Source: Tridacna crocea (lineage: Eukaryota > Mollusca > Bivalvia > Cardiida > Cardiidae). From it: DNA of 64,000 nt. Shown here one piece after another: positions 33,857 through 61,888 of the stretch. Each line of letters begins with the position of its first letter. Within the stretch, counting starts at the first letter, position 1. The stretch lies in assembly GCA_943736015.1 (NCBI GenBank), contig OX031061.1:18361290-18425289 (forward strand), given 5' to 3'. A program made the translations under genes and the position numbers. The notes beneath the pieces are model-generated. The model was not told the origin of the DNA. It did no database searches and saw only the letters and a program-made list of their open reading frames with translations.

Positions 33857-34044
33857 TTACTCTTTACCACACAATCCGAAATACACGTATTTAGTAAAGA
33901 CCCTGACTGTGAAGGAAGCTATTGAAGATATTGGCTGGAAATGAGAAGGTGCTGATTACTAGCATTTTCTCCTTTTCCCACAATGTTTTCAAAAGCTGTC
34001 TTCTTCAGGGTTGCTAAAATCGTGATTGTGTGGTAAAGGGTTAA
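33857..34044. mobile_element. TTAA-palindrome MITE with two identical arms
   Basis: Both ends carry the same arm type (CTTTACCACACAATCC on the left; GATTGTGTGGTAAAGGGTTAA on the right). The whole copy is therefore one long inverted repeat, where normal copies have one CACAATCC arm and one GACAAAAT arm. Confidence 0.65.
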
Positions 34045-34076
34045 ACGAACAAAAAAAAAAAAGATAAAGTTCTTAC

Positions 34077-34170
34077 CGTTTTCTATACCAAAGAAGTACA
34101 ATAACAAATATAACTATGAGAACGACAACAATCACCACGGACACGCTGACAGTTATTATCAATTTTTTAT
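34077..34170 (-). CDS. Transmembrane exon of single-pass membrane receptor
   Basis: On the minus strand, a TTTTTTATTTTCCAG acceptor and an AAACG-GTAAGAAC donor bound a 94 nt exon in phase 1/2. It encodes DKKLIITVSVSVV then a strongly hydrophobic run to LLWYRKR, i.e. one membrane helix with a basic stop-transfer. The split CG|A codon joins exactly to the tail exon at 22991-23252 across a ~10.8 kb intron full of repeats. The ectodomain exons are not identified; they should lie at higher coordinates or beyond the window. Confidence 0.75.
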
Positions 34171-34185
34171 CTGGAAAATAAAAAA

Positions 34186-34324
34186 GAAAGCAGTGGAAAT
34201 CTCCAGTATTTTCTCTTTTTTCACAATATTGTCCACAAAGAGGAGACACAATCATTTTGTCATCTACATTTATTATTTTCAATTTGAGCAAGTCTTCAGT
34301 TATTTTGTTTGGTAAAGGTTTAAA
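34186..34324 (-). mobile_element. TTAA-palindrome MITE, right half, decayed
   Basis: CAGTATTTTCTCTTTTTTCACAA, CATCTACATTTATTATTTTC and TTTGGTAAAGGTTTAA remain. It lies just upstream (minus-strand sense) of the transmembrane exon acceptor. Confidence 0.55.
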
Positions 34325-34374
34325 CCCGAGTTTATTAGGTTAACAGTTTAACAATATCATAACTTTTCGACGCT

Positions 34375-34601
34375 TTAACCCTTTCCCAAACAAGCCCTGG
34401 TTTTTACGTGTCTGCAGTAAAAGTCTTTTGAAAACACTGTGGGAAAAGGAGAAATTGCTCGTAACGAGCAATTTCTCCTTTTCACACAGTGTTTTCTACC
34501 CATTTTGAGAACTTTCTAGCATTTTCTCCAACTCTACAATTGTCGTCTGCAAACTCTTTTGGTTTGAAGAGTCTAAAATTTGTTGTTTGGTAAAGGGTTA
34601 A
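34375..34601 (-). mobile_element. TTAA-palindrome MITE, type B, reverse
   Basis: TTAA at both ends. The apex AAATTGCTCGTAACGAGCAATTT is a perfect palindrome, with CACTGTGGG arms. It is the best-preserved type B copy. Confidence 0.9.
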
Positions 34602-34734
34602 TAAATGTTTACCCCAAAAGCAACCGAATATAAGATTCTTTGCACATTAACACATGTATATCTGAAGAAATATCATTAGGGGACAGTACATCAAAACATA
34701 GGTAAACTTGTACATGTATCTAGTTTTAATTGAA

Positions 34735-34947
34735 GTCTTCATACTTCCAAAGACCTTGAGAAAGAAGCTTCTGAAAACATTGTGGGAAATGGAGAAAATG
34801 CTTGTAACCAGCATTTTCCCCTTTTCCAACAATGTTTTCTTCTCTTCCCAAAACAAATTTCATTTTTTGAGTCACATAAAATTTGTTGTCTGCAAATGCT
34901 CTCAATTTGGACTAGTCTGAAATTATGTTGTTTGATTAAGAGTTTAG
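34735..34947 (-). mobile_element. TTAA-palindrome MITE, type A, reverse
   Basis: The left end is eroded. CCTTGAGAAAGAAGCTTCTG, the apex GCTTGTAACCAGC and GTTGTCTGCAAATGCTCTC are clear. Confidence 0.7.
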
Positions 34948-35365
34948 AGTTAAAAAAATATCAATAGACAGACTTCAGACACGCGAGTACTTATTACATA
35001 TCCTACTTATTACGTCATTACCACTCAGACGTAATTGTTCACCGAGGTCGAAATCAATTATTTTCGGAAAAAAACACACACAAATCGAAAGTATTGCAAT
35101 TTGCGCAGTAATTATCCCCAAACAGATAAAAATGTACTTCAGTACAACGGCTGTGCTCCGTGAAAAGGGGGCTAAATGCATTAGCAAACAATATAGACAT
35201 ATGTCAACCTGCAATTTTGTTTTACATTTCAAAGGATCATTCTATATCCAGATACAGTCGAATGTTATCTTGACTAAATACTAGTTATTATGAATCCACA
35301 GTTATGTGATGACTTACTCGAAGTAATTTGCATCATGTAGATGAACTCAATTTTGTTTTGCTTGT
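34948..35365. other. Unassigned non-coding sequence
   Basis: A minus-strand 85-codon frame (34975-35232) contains a hydrophobic segment (YIFICLGIITAQIAILSICV) but has no splice sites or recognised homologue. It is not called. Confidence 0.3.
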
Positions 35366-35408
35366 GATTGATTGGTTGATTGATTGATTGGTTGGTTGGT
35401 TGGTTGGT

Positions 35409-35440
<32 letters not shown>

Positions 35441-35660
35441 TGACTGGTTGAATGACTGACTGACTGACTGACTGATTAATTGATTGATTGGTTGATTGAT
35501 TGATTGATTAAATGATGTTTTACGCCGCTTTCAACATTATTTCAGTCCAATCAATGCGACAGCTCACGTATCCTTGTATTTCCCGGGTTTTTCAGCACTA
35601 GGATAGGGCTCTGAAGTGTCTAGCCCGAGGACACCCCTACCTAATAGTTGAAATGTTGAT
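35366..35660. repeat. (TGAT/TGGT/TGGC)n tetranucleotide run and SINE body
   Basis: A GATT/GGTT/GGCT/GACT tetranucleotide tract spans 35366-35510. It is followed by a SINE-type body (GATGTTTTACGCCGCTTTC, AACATTATTTCAGTCCAAT) that ends near 35650 with CCGAGGACACCCCTACC. Confidence 0.7.
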
Positions 35661-35666
35661 TGCGTC

Positions 35667-35905
35667 TCAACTCCTTACCAGACGACAAAATTTTAGCCGT
35701 GTCCAAATTGAAAGTATTTGCAGACGACAATTTAAATGTGACACAAATAACAGAATTTGATCTTGACAGGATTGAAAACATCGAGGGAAAAGGAGAAAAT
35801 GCTGGTTACCAACATTTTTTCCTTTTTTTTTTACTACAATGTTTTCAGAAGGTTGCTCTCGCAAGGTCATAAAACCAGGGATCGATTGTTTGGTAAAGGG
35901 GTTAA
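35667..35905 (+). mobile_element. TTAA-palindrome MITE, forward
   Basis: CAACTCCTTACCAGACGAC to TTTGGTAAAGGGGTTAA. The right palindrome arm is disrupted by extra T (TTTTCCTTTTTTTTTTACTACAATG). Confidence 0.75.
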
Positions 35906-36331
35906 CCAGATTTGCTTTCATTGAAAAAATTCAGTTGGTGTCTAATTTTTCTTTCGGTGTTTTAGATCTGTCCGGTCAAACAGGTCTATCGGTTTTCGTA
36001 TTCCTTCTGCAGTATTTTAGAAACGAATACATGTAGTATGTCATTAGAATAAATTTTAATCGTTTTTTTTTTTTTACTAAATAGTCTTTAAGGGCCATGG
36101 GCGAACACATGGGCTTTTGCAGACAGCATAGATTAAAATCAGACTGAACGAAACGTGTAGTCTGATCTTGGATCTATACCGTCGTCTTGTTTAGTCAGGG
36201 CTGTAAAATACAAATTCTGATGACTTTTAGTGGAATGTAATTATATTCAGCCCCGGAAACAGGTCAAGTATATATATTTAGCTTTGCTAGAGTTGAAAAC
36301 AAGTGACGATCCGAAGTTTTACCTTACCTAT

Positions 36332-36554
36332 TTAACTCTTTACCGAGCGAAAAATTTCTGGAAAGGTCCAAGTTGAAACCAGACAACGAAATAAACGTAA
36401 CTCAAAAATCGAAATTTATTTCCAGCAGGGTGGTAAACATTGTGGGAAAAGGAGAAAAAGCTGGTTACCAGCGTTTTCTCCTTTTCCCAAACTTTTTTTA
36501 AAAGGCTTCTATTTCAGGGGCGTACAAACCAGAGATTGTCTGGTGAAGGGTTAA
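36332..36554 (+). mobile_element. TTAA-palindrome MITE, type A, forward
   Basis: TTAA at both ends; apex AAGCTGGTTACCAGCGTT with two arm mismatches. Confidence 0.8.
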
Positions 36555-36854
36555 AAACATATATCACAATAAAGAAGTCAACTTACGAACGGTAAATTTT
36601 AAGTTATTTGTGAAAAGAAAAATACAAAGAAAAAAAAATAAGGAAAATGTCAAGTAATTGAACAGAAAAAAAAAGCAAACTTTCTTTCAATGCACAAACA
36701 TACAACAAAAAGATGTAAAATACGTATCCTGTACTCACCCGCCATATTTTCATAACAATGATAAACATGTGAAATAGATCAGATATCACCGGGAAGTAGA
36801 AAAAGGAAGACATTGTCACAGTCTTCTCTGTTGGATGCAGTCCTTCCTTTGTTT

Positions 36855-37084
36855 TGACTCTTTACCAAACGACAAAAATTTCGATGGGCCCAAATTGAAA
36901 GCCATTGCAGACGACAAATTAATTTGACATTCAAATGGTGAGATTTGTTGTGAAAAAGTGGGAAAACATTGTGTGAAATGGAAAAAAAAAATGCTGTTAA
37001 CATTTTGTCCTTTTTTCCACAATGTTTTGAAAAACCCTCTTCATCAAAGTCGTAAAAATGTGGCATTATATTGTAAGGGGTTTT
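36855..37084 (+). mobile_element. TTAA-palindrome MITE, forward, apex deleted
   Basis: Left end GACTCTTTACCAAACGAC. The palindrome centre is reduced to AATGCTGTTAACATTTTG. The right end is weak (TTGTAAGGGGTTTT). Confidence 0.65.
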
Positions 37085-37187
37085 AAAAGTCGTGTGATGC
37101 AATTTAACCCTTAGGCTGCTATGTGCGACTCACTGACTTTTTGTGGACATTGCAGATCAAGATCAGACTTATCTTTTTACTGTGCTT

Positions 37188-37416
37188 TTAACCCTTTCCC
37201 AAACGACAAACTTTTGGACTATACCAAATTGAAAGCGTTTGCAGACGACAATTCAACTGTTGTTGAAAAGATGATTTCTGTCTATGATAGGGTAGATAAC
37301 ATTGTGGGAAAAGGAGAAAATGCTGGTTACCAGCATTTTCTCCTTTTCCCACAATGTTTTCAAAAGGCTACTATTCCAGACCCGTAAAAACCAGGGATTG
37401 TTTGGGAAAGAGTTAA
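37188..37416 (+). mobile_element. TTAA-palindrome MITE, type A with AACTGTTGTTGAAAAG arm
   Basis: TTAA flanks (37188-37191, 37413-37416). A perfect 30 bp stem (37299-37328 with 37330-37359) has a single-base apex. The left arm (TTGAAAAGATGATTTCTGTC) matches copies at 45701 and 52195, defining a sub-lineage that also shares CTACTATTCCAGACCCGTAA. Confidence 0.9.
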
Positions 37417-37539
37417 GAATGAACCTAAGGCCTTATCCTGCTAAATGACATACATGAAACGTTCAAACCGTTAGAAACAACATGAATATAGCTCTTCTAA
37501 AGCTATATTCTGGGAGAAAATACCTTCTTATTGGTCAGA

Positions 37540-37600
37540 GTAGATCGAAGATTAGACTGCACGTTTTGTGCAGTCTGATCTTAATCTACAATGTCCGAAA
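37540..37600. repeat. GATCAGACTGCAC palindromic repeat
   Basis: AAGATTAGACTGCACGTTTTGTGCAGTCTGATCTT forms a near-perfect hairpin with a four-base loop. Related copies lie near 26375, 36130, 62660 and 63590. Confidence 0.6.
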
Positions 37601-37930
37601 AAGGTCGGTGAGTTGCCTTAAGCAATCCAATGGTAAATGGGTGATAAAAGTTTACTCAACCTCTTTCTGCCCGATTCATCCTCTGGTTTTAGGGCAAAGG
37701 AAACCTTTTTCTCTGATAAAAAAAACACAATGCCAATATGGACGAATCCATTTGGGGTCGAACTAAGGGCAAGTCACATGATATAGATATTTTTCAGGGA
37801 ATCTCCCATACAGGAAACTTTTGAAAACTTTAGAAAAATTACACAGTCTATATGGTAGAACCCTGCTTAGTTTCAGTTCCATCAACTGGCCTCAACCAGA
37901 CGATTTTGCTCTTGCAAAATGAGACTTAAT

Positions 37931-38159
37931 TTAACCCATTACCACACAATCCCTATTTTTGACGCCCCTGAGAAAGAAGCCTTTAGAAAACATTGTGGGA
38001 AAAGGAGAAAATGCTGGTAACCAGCATTTTCTCCTTTTACCACAACGTTTTCTACCCTTCACAAAACAAATTTAAAATTTTCAGTCACTTTTATTTTGTC
38101 GTCTGCAAATGCTTTCAATTTGGACAAGTCTAAAATTTTGTTGTGTGGTAATGATTTAA
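37931..38159 (-). mobile_element. TTAA-palindrome MITE, type A, reverse
   Basis: TTAACCCATTACCACACAAT to GTGTGGTAATGATTTAA. It shares its right TTAA (38156-38159) with the next copy. Confidence 0.85.
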
Positions 38160-38588
38160 CCCTTTACAAAACATTTCCTGGTTTTTACGACCATGAGATA
38201 GAAGGCTTTTGAAAACATTGCGGGAAGAGAAGAAAATGCTGGTAACCATCATTTTCTCCTTTTTCCATGATGATACCATACAAGTGTAATGCAGAGAAAT
38301 GACCCTCCTCTACAAATTCACCCATGGGTCATTTCACTACGTATAATAAAGACACGGGTCATTCCAATACGTAGTGAAATGACTTCGGGGGTCATTTCTC
38401 TAAGCAGAATAATGACCCTGGCCATTCCTCCACGTGGTGAAATGACCCATGGGTCATTTTGTAGGGCAAGGTCGTTTCTCTGCATTACACCGGCAACAAA
38501 TCTTATTGTTTGAGTTATGTTTATTTTGTCGTCTGCAAGTGCTTTCAATCTGGACCAGTCTAAATTTTTGACGTTTGATAAAGATTAA
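38156..38588 (-). mobile_element. TTAA-palindrome MITE split by another element
   Basis: The left half (TTAACCCTTTACAAAACATT...TTTTTCCATGATG) and right half (TTTATTTTGTCGTCTGCAAG...TTTGATAAAGATTAA) of a reverse copy are separated by the GACCCATGGGTC element at about 38275-38500. Confidence 0.75.
38275..38500. mobile_element. GACCCATGGGTC palindromic MITE, copy 2
   Basis: GTGTAATGCAGAGAAATGACC at the left is mirrored by GGTCGTTTCTCTGCATTACAC at the right. The interior holds ACCCATGGGTCATTTCACTACG and its complement. It is inserted into the preceding MITE, about 60 bp longer than copy 1. Confidence 0.75.
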
Positions 38589-38699
38589 TGTACCTCCATG
38601 ATACGTAACTTGACTATGCAAGTTGTTACCCGTAATTGTAGACCCATAAAATCCATTTTGTCTCACAACCGACTTAATCACAAGGTAGAATGGTCCATA

Positions 38700-39150
38700 G
38701 ACATGCTGAGATTTTACAAGGAGCAAAGTTTTCGACCCATGTCAGTCTGTACGGACTTTAAATGCAGATGTGGGTCAATACACTTTCGCAGATACATTAA
38801 ATCCCCTCATCACAGACCATGTCTCGTATACAATATAATTTTATTTCCGGTCATGTACGATTGAAATATAGTATGAAATTTTATGGCCTGCAACATGCGA
38901 AAAGGGGCTTTCGGGCATTGCGTAAAGTGTAGTTTCGGATCAGTCCGCACAGGCTAATCAGAGACGGCAACGTAAGTTTACGACACCATTAGATTTTGTT
39001 ATACACTAGACTTGCGTGAAACTAAATATCACACACGATCGGCAGGTGTCGCTCCGGATCAGCCTGTGCAGATTTAGCAGGCTAGCTGTTCCGGGACAAC
39101 ATTTTATGCGACAGTACGAATGCCTCTTTGGCATGTTGCTGGCCGCATGT
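38700..39150. repeat. Cluster of AGCCTGYGC-type palindromic repeats
   Basis: TCAGTCTGTACGGACTTTAA (38741), CATTGCGTAAAGTGTAGTTTCGGATCAGTCC (38918-38948) and GGATCAGCCTGTGCAG...GCAGGCTAG...CCGGGACAACATTTTATGCG (39055-39110) are three diverged copies. Small open frames here are incidental. Confidence 0.5.
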
Positions 39151-39439
39151 GAAGAAATGGCCTATGACAAGAAATTAGTTTTTCTACAGCAACATTTTCC
39201 ATTCTCTTCAAAAAGGGTGGGCCTATATTCCTTTCGATCACGTACTTTGCTTTTCAAATTCTTCCCAAGTTTTTATTCATTTATACCGAAATGCTGAATG
39301 AGTCATGCTCTGTGAAAATGGGACGAAAATGTATCTGCAGAAAATGTCAAGTTAAGTCAGTCTGCTCAGACTGCACAAACGGTGACCTGGGTAGAAAATT
39401 GTTTCTGTCGGTCGATTTTCAATCAGTCTGATCCAAACT

Positions 39440-39580
39440 ATCTTTTACTCGAAAGCAAAAGACAAATTCTATATTCTATACTTTTCCAAATTCGAAACAT
39501 CTGCAGATATCAAACTCAGACATGGTACAAATAAGCTAAAGTTAAATGATAAGATAGGAAACATTGTGGGAAAAGGATAT
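39440..39580 (+). mobile_element. TTAA-palindrome MITE remnant
   Basis: TTTTCCAAATTCGAAACATC, TCTGCAGATATCAAACTC and GGAAACATTGTGGGAAAAGG survive; the right half is absent. Confidence 0.45.
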
Positions 39581-39977
39581 TATTTGCGACAGGGATTATA
39601 ATATAAATATAATAATAAAGCTGTCTCTCTCAAATATGCACAAAAGTTGTGGATAACATCCGGCTTGCAAACTAATGAATATTCAGCTTTAATCTATACA
39701 GTCTAAGACAAATGACTGGAAAAATAGTGGGAGAGAGAGAGAAGGGGGGGGGGTTTCATTCCGTCGATGACGACTATCCGTAACCTTCATGAAAGCGTTT
39801 TATGCATTGTAGTCAATCATGTAAACGCTTGATTCGAATTGGCAAACGTTTGGCTGTTGAATTTAATCAATTGGAAATAAATTTACGCAACAAAAGATTT
39901 GTTTAAAAAAACAATCATTTCGGAGATTGACAACATGTAACGGTCGAAGGGTAATTTTCGTCTTTTTCTGGACACAA
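39581..39977 (+). promoter_or_regulatory. Presumed SELENOO promoter and 5' UTR
   Basis: This is the sequence immediately upstream of the SELENOO start. No TATA box stands out. There is a poly-G tract at 39745-39753. TTG at 39927 opens the frame further upstream, but ATG 39978 is the first in-frame ATG. The transcription start cannot be placed from sequence alone. Confidence 0.35.
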
Positions 39978-58521
<18,544 letters not shown>

Positions 58522-60090
58522 AAGCCTCCATGCAGAAACAGGATGTTGCAAACAGTGTGGTGAAATCTGTCACTAGTGGCTAGACTCCTGATTTGTGTGT
58601 GTTGGGGCTTATTTTCTCTAAAAGTTCTTTCAAAATGATATAAACTGATATAACAGTTCTATCAAACTGATATAAATTGTTATCTGATGACATTCGTGAA
58701 GACCTATCTGCTTTGATCCTAACATTTTCCCAAAGTTTTACAACTGTGTCAGTGTTTCTTCTTCCATAAGGATTTCATTGTTCCACTGCTGTAACAAACA
58801 GTCACAAGTTTTAATGACCTGAGGATTAAAGCTCTTGAAAAAATTGTGAGAAGAGCAGGAAATGCTGATAACAAGCATTTTATCCTTTTCCCACAATGTT
58901 TTCAACCCTATCAGAGACAAAACTCATTAATAAAACCGCATTTATTTTATTGTCTGCATATGCCTTCAACAACACTGAATTTTGTCTGTTAAAGGTTAAG
59001 TAATTTCTAGCTTTGTTCTCCAACATGTATGAATGATTTTTTTCTCAATTTCAAGGTTGACAATCGGATTAGCGGAGACTTTCCTGTCTTCATGAGAACA
59101 GATGGTTTGTCTTGGTATTGAAAATTAGAATAGCTTATGTATATGTATACAGCTGCTAATGATTCTGTAGATATAGGCTAAAGCAAGAACATGAAAGTGA
59201 ACCACTGGCACATTCTACAAAATAGGGCTCAGAAATAAGCTAAGTCATTAATAGTCAAGATATGTCATTTTGATAACTGCTTTTAGAACGAAGTTGTGAA
59301 TGAGTACATGTTGCTATTTGTGAAAATTCCTTGGTGGTAGATTTTCTTACTAGGCACTTTTTTTCGTAGTAGATATTAACCCTTTACCAAACAATCCCTG
59401 GTGTTTATAACCCTGAGATAGAAGCCTTTTGAAAACATTCTGGGAAAAGGAGAAAATGCTGATAGCCAGAATTTTCTACCTTTCCCATAATGTTTTCTAC
59501 CCAGCTTGAAACAAATTTCAGTTTTTGAGTTACGTTTATTTTTTGTCTGCAGTGCTAAAATGAACCTGGTGTTACAATTACAAAACAATTCCATATCTTG
59601 ATGGCCCAAGGGAGGAAAGCTTTTGAAAACAACGTTGAAAAAGAAGAAAATGTTGGTTATCCAACAGTGTTTTCTACTCTTGCAAATATGAATCTCAACC
59701 TTTGAATCAAATTTTTAATGTTGGTAAATTCTTCAATATGGATCAGTCTATACTTCTGTTGTGTGGTAAAAAGTAAGCCATTTACTCTCGAGTTTTAATG
59801 ATCCTTACTTAGAGGCCATTGGTAGACTGCGAGGAAAAGTGGAAAATGTTGCTAGCTGGAAATTCTACATTTCTTTCAATGTTTTCTACCCTGCCAAAAA
59901 ATCTCAATTAATTTGTCTATACATCAGATTTATTATCTGCAGATGCTGTCAATTTGGAAGAGTCTAAAATGTGCTGTTATGGGAAAGGGGTTTAACTTGT
60001 CCTACATTTTGGTACTTCTTATCAAGAAACCGAGTAACTTCTTTTTTATTTATTAGCAAGAAAATTTACCACTGATACAATTTTCATTAC
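58522..60090 (+). other. SELENOO 3' UTR, Sec codon to SECIS
   Basis: It contains four old reverse MITE copies (58790-59000, 59377-59560, 59560-59777, 59777-59995), each with a weakened palindrome. The SECIS downstream implies that all are transcribed into the mature mRNA unless a 3' UTR intron removes them. The rest is unremarkable. Confidence 0.6.
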
Positions 60091-60155
60091 AGCATGAATG
60101 ACTGAACCATTTTAAACTTGTAAAGTCAAGTCAATGGTTCATGATATAACATGCT
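60091..60155 (+). promoter_or_regulatory. SECIS element, type II
   Basis: It recodes UGA as selenocysteine through SBP2 binding. Visible parts: lower stem AGCAT (60091-60095) with ATGCT (60151-60155); internal loop; core quartet ATGAC (60098-60102) against TGAT (60142-60145); 9 bp helix TGAACCATT (60103-60111) with AATGGTTCA (60133-60141); unpaired AA (60114-60115) eleven bases after ATGAC; and a short apical helix ACTTG (60116-60120) with CAAGT (60127-60131) over loop TAAAGT. The apical mini-helix makes it form II. It lies 1.6 kb downstream of the Sec codon, on the same strand. Confidence 0.92.
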
Positions 60156-60273
60156 CATCACACAACTTCTGATCTTTTTTATCACTGAATCTATTTCATT
60201 CTCTACCTCTCTTTGTGCAGTAAATCTTTATAGAGATTGTCATGATGTGATCAAATATGATGCCTACTGTACT

Positions 60274-60496
60274 TACCTTATATCTTTTGCTGTTATTTCC
60301 ATGTTTTTATGATCCTGATGTAAGGGCCTTTGAAAATATTGTGAGAAAAAGCAGTCAATATTGGAAACCAAAATTTTCTCCTTTTCCCACAATGTTTTGT
60401 TCTCTGTCATTGAACTTCGTCTCATGTGCTCAAACTTGTAGCTGGTTGTCTGAAGACACTTTTAGTTATGAGAAATCTAAAATTTGTCCATTATAA
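60274..60496 (-). mobile_element. Decayed reverse TTAA-palindrome MITE
   Basis: ATGATCCTGATGTAAGGGCC, TTTGAAAATATTGTGAGAAA and TTTTCTCCTTTTCCCACAATG mark the copy just after the SECIS. Confidence 0.55.
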
Positions 60497-60547
60497 AAAC
60501 CATTAATTTAATCCCAAGATTGTCAAAACCATGAAATGGATGTTTAC

Positions 60548-60553
60548 AATAAA
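60548..60553 (+). terminator. Candidate SELENOO polyadenylation signal AATAAA
   Basis: It is the first canonical hexamer noticed downstream of the SECIS. A second candidate with a stronger GU-rich context lies at 62118-62123. Either would include the SECIS in the transcript. Confidence 0.4.
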
Positions 60554-60704
60554 TTAGACTAAGACTACAAAGCCAAAGCTTTTTGTAAGGATATGAAAGA
60601 GTATCAGACACTGTAGATCCAAGATCGGATGGCAAATCAGTTTTTGCCTGATTTTAAATTCCATTGTCTACAAAAGCAGCAATAGTCACATAAGCAAGCC
60701 TTAG

Positions 60705-60850
60705 CTAATTTTTGGACTATACAGTCTGAAAGCAGACCACAATTCAATGTACATGTAGCTCAAATAATAATCTCTGTCTTTCATAGGGTAGAAAATATTG
60801 TGGTATCCAGTATTTTCTCCTTTTCCCACAATGTTATCAAAACAGTGACC
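60705..60850 (+). mobile_element. TTAA-palindrome MITE with apex deleted
   Basis: TTTTTGGACTATACAGTCTG then GGGTAGAAAATATTGTGG joined to TATCCAGTATTTTCTCC; the left palindrome arm is mostly missing. Confidence 0.55.
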
Positions 60851-60922
60851 TATCCATTTACATGTACAGTACTTGTATTACTGGGAATCTTTGATAAAGA
60901 GCATTTTCTACTTGTACCACCT

Positions 60923-61150
60923 TTAACCATTTCCCAAACAAGCCCTTGTTTTTACGTGTCTGCAGTACAAGTCTTTTGAAAATGCTGTGAGAAAAGGAGA
61001 AATTGCTCATAAAAAGCAGTTTCTCCTTTTCCCACAGTGTTTTCTGCCCCTTTGGGTAATTTTCTGCCATTGTTATGAAAGTAAAAATTGTCGTGTGCAA
61101 ACTCTTTCAGTTTGGAAGAGGCAAAAATTTGTCGTTTGGGAAAGGGTTAA
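60923..61150 (-). mobile_element. TTAA-palindrome MITE, type B, reverse
   Basis: TTAA both ends; apex AAATTGCTCATAAAAAGCAGTTT. The body matches 34375-34601 (AACAAGCCCTTGTTTTTACG, GTGTCTGCAGTA). Confidence 0.85.
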
Positions 61151-61498
61151 TTTTGTTAGTCCTCTCAAATGTTGCTTAAAATGTTTTAAACAGACCTCGT
61201 TTACATTTGTTTATGTTGTAAATTGAAACAACTTCTATGAAGTGTATGTTACAATTTTATATATTTTGTCTTTGTGTCATGTAGAATCTATCAGCTAATG
61301 TAAATAATTTTTATCATATAAATGTTGTTGATTGTATAATACGCTGTATAAAACTTAGATATTTTTTTATCATTATTACTTAATGCTTGTTATGTCAAAG
61401 TATTTAGAGAACTGGAAAAGAGAGATGGAAAGTAAAACAAAGCCGTAGTTGTGACTATAAAGGGATTCAAAGAGCAGTTAAGTAGAAGTGAAGATTAT
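61151..61498. other. Unassigned AT-rich sequence
   Basis: Nothing recognised. Confidence 0.35.
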
Positions 61499-61680
61499 CT
61501 ATGCTCTTATTATTGTGTCCTGTAAATCTGCATTGAAAGTTGGCTGTTACAACTTTGTTGCTTTATCTGTGCTCTTATTATTGTGTCCTGTAAATCTGCA
61601 TTGAAAGTTGCCTGTTACAACTTTGTTGCTTCATCTGTGCTCTTATTATTGTGTCCTGTAAATCTGCATTGAATGCATCT
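61499..61680. repeat. 68 bp tandem triplication
   Basis: GCTCTTATTATTGTGTCCTG begins units at 61503, 61571 and 61639. The first two are complete and nearly identical (TTGGCTG against TTGCCTG); the third is cut off at 61675. Confidence 0.85.
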
Positions 61681-61888
61681 TATCTCTTTACCACACAATC
61701 CCTAGTTTTAAGAACTCTGAGGAAGATGGCTTTTGAAAACATTGTGGGAAAAGGAGAAAATGCTGTTAACCAGCAATTTCTCCTTTTCCCACAGTGTTTT
61801 CTACCCCATGTAAAACTAACTCCAACATTTGAGTCACATTTAAAAGGTTGTCTGCAAATCGAAACTTTTGTTGTTTGGTAAAGAGTTA
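61680..61888 (-). mobile_element. TTAA-palindrome MITE, type A, reverse
   Basis: It follows the triplication directly: TTATCTCTTTACCACACAAT to TTTGGTAAAGAGTTAT, with the apex GCTGTTAACCAGC. Confidence 0.75.

Noticed and set aside
36577..36745. Receptor ectodomain exons on the minus strand
   Set aside because: Donor-like sites occur (CGTTC-GTAAGT, GGCGG-GTGAGT) but no acceptor with an open, Cys-rich or phase-compatible frame could be paired with them.
58720..58760. TCTGATGACATTCGTGAAGACC as the SECIS
   Set aside because: It has ATGA and AA but no complementary helix before a TGA; the 60091-60155 structure satisfies every requirement.
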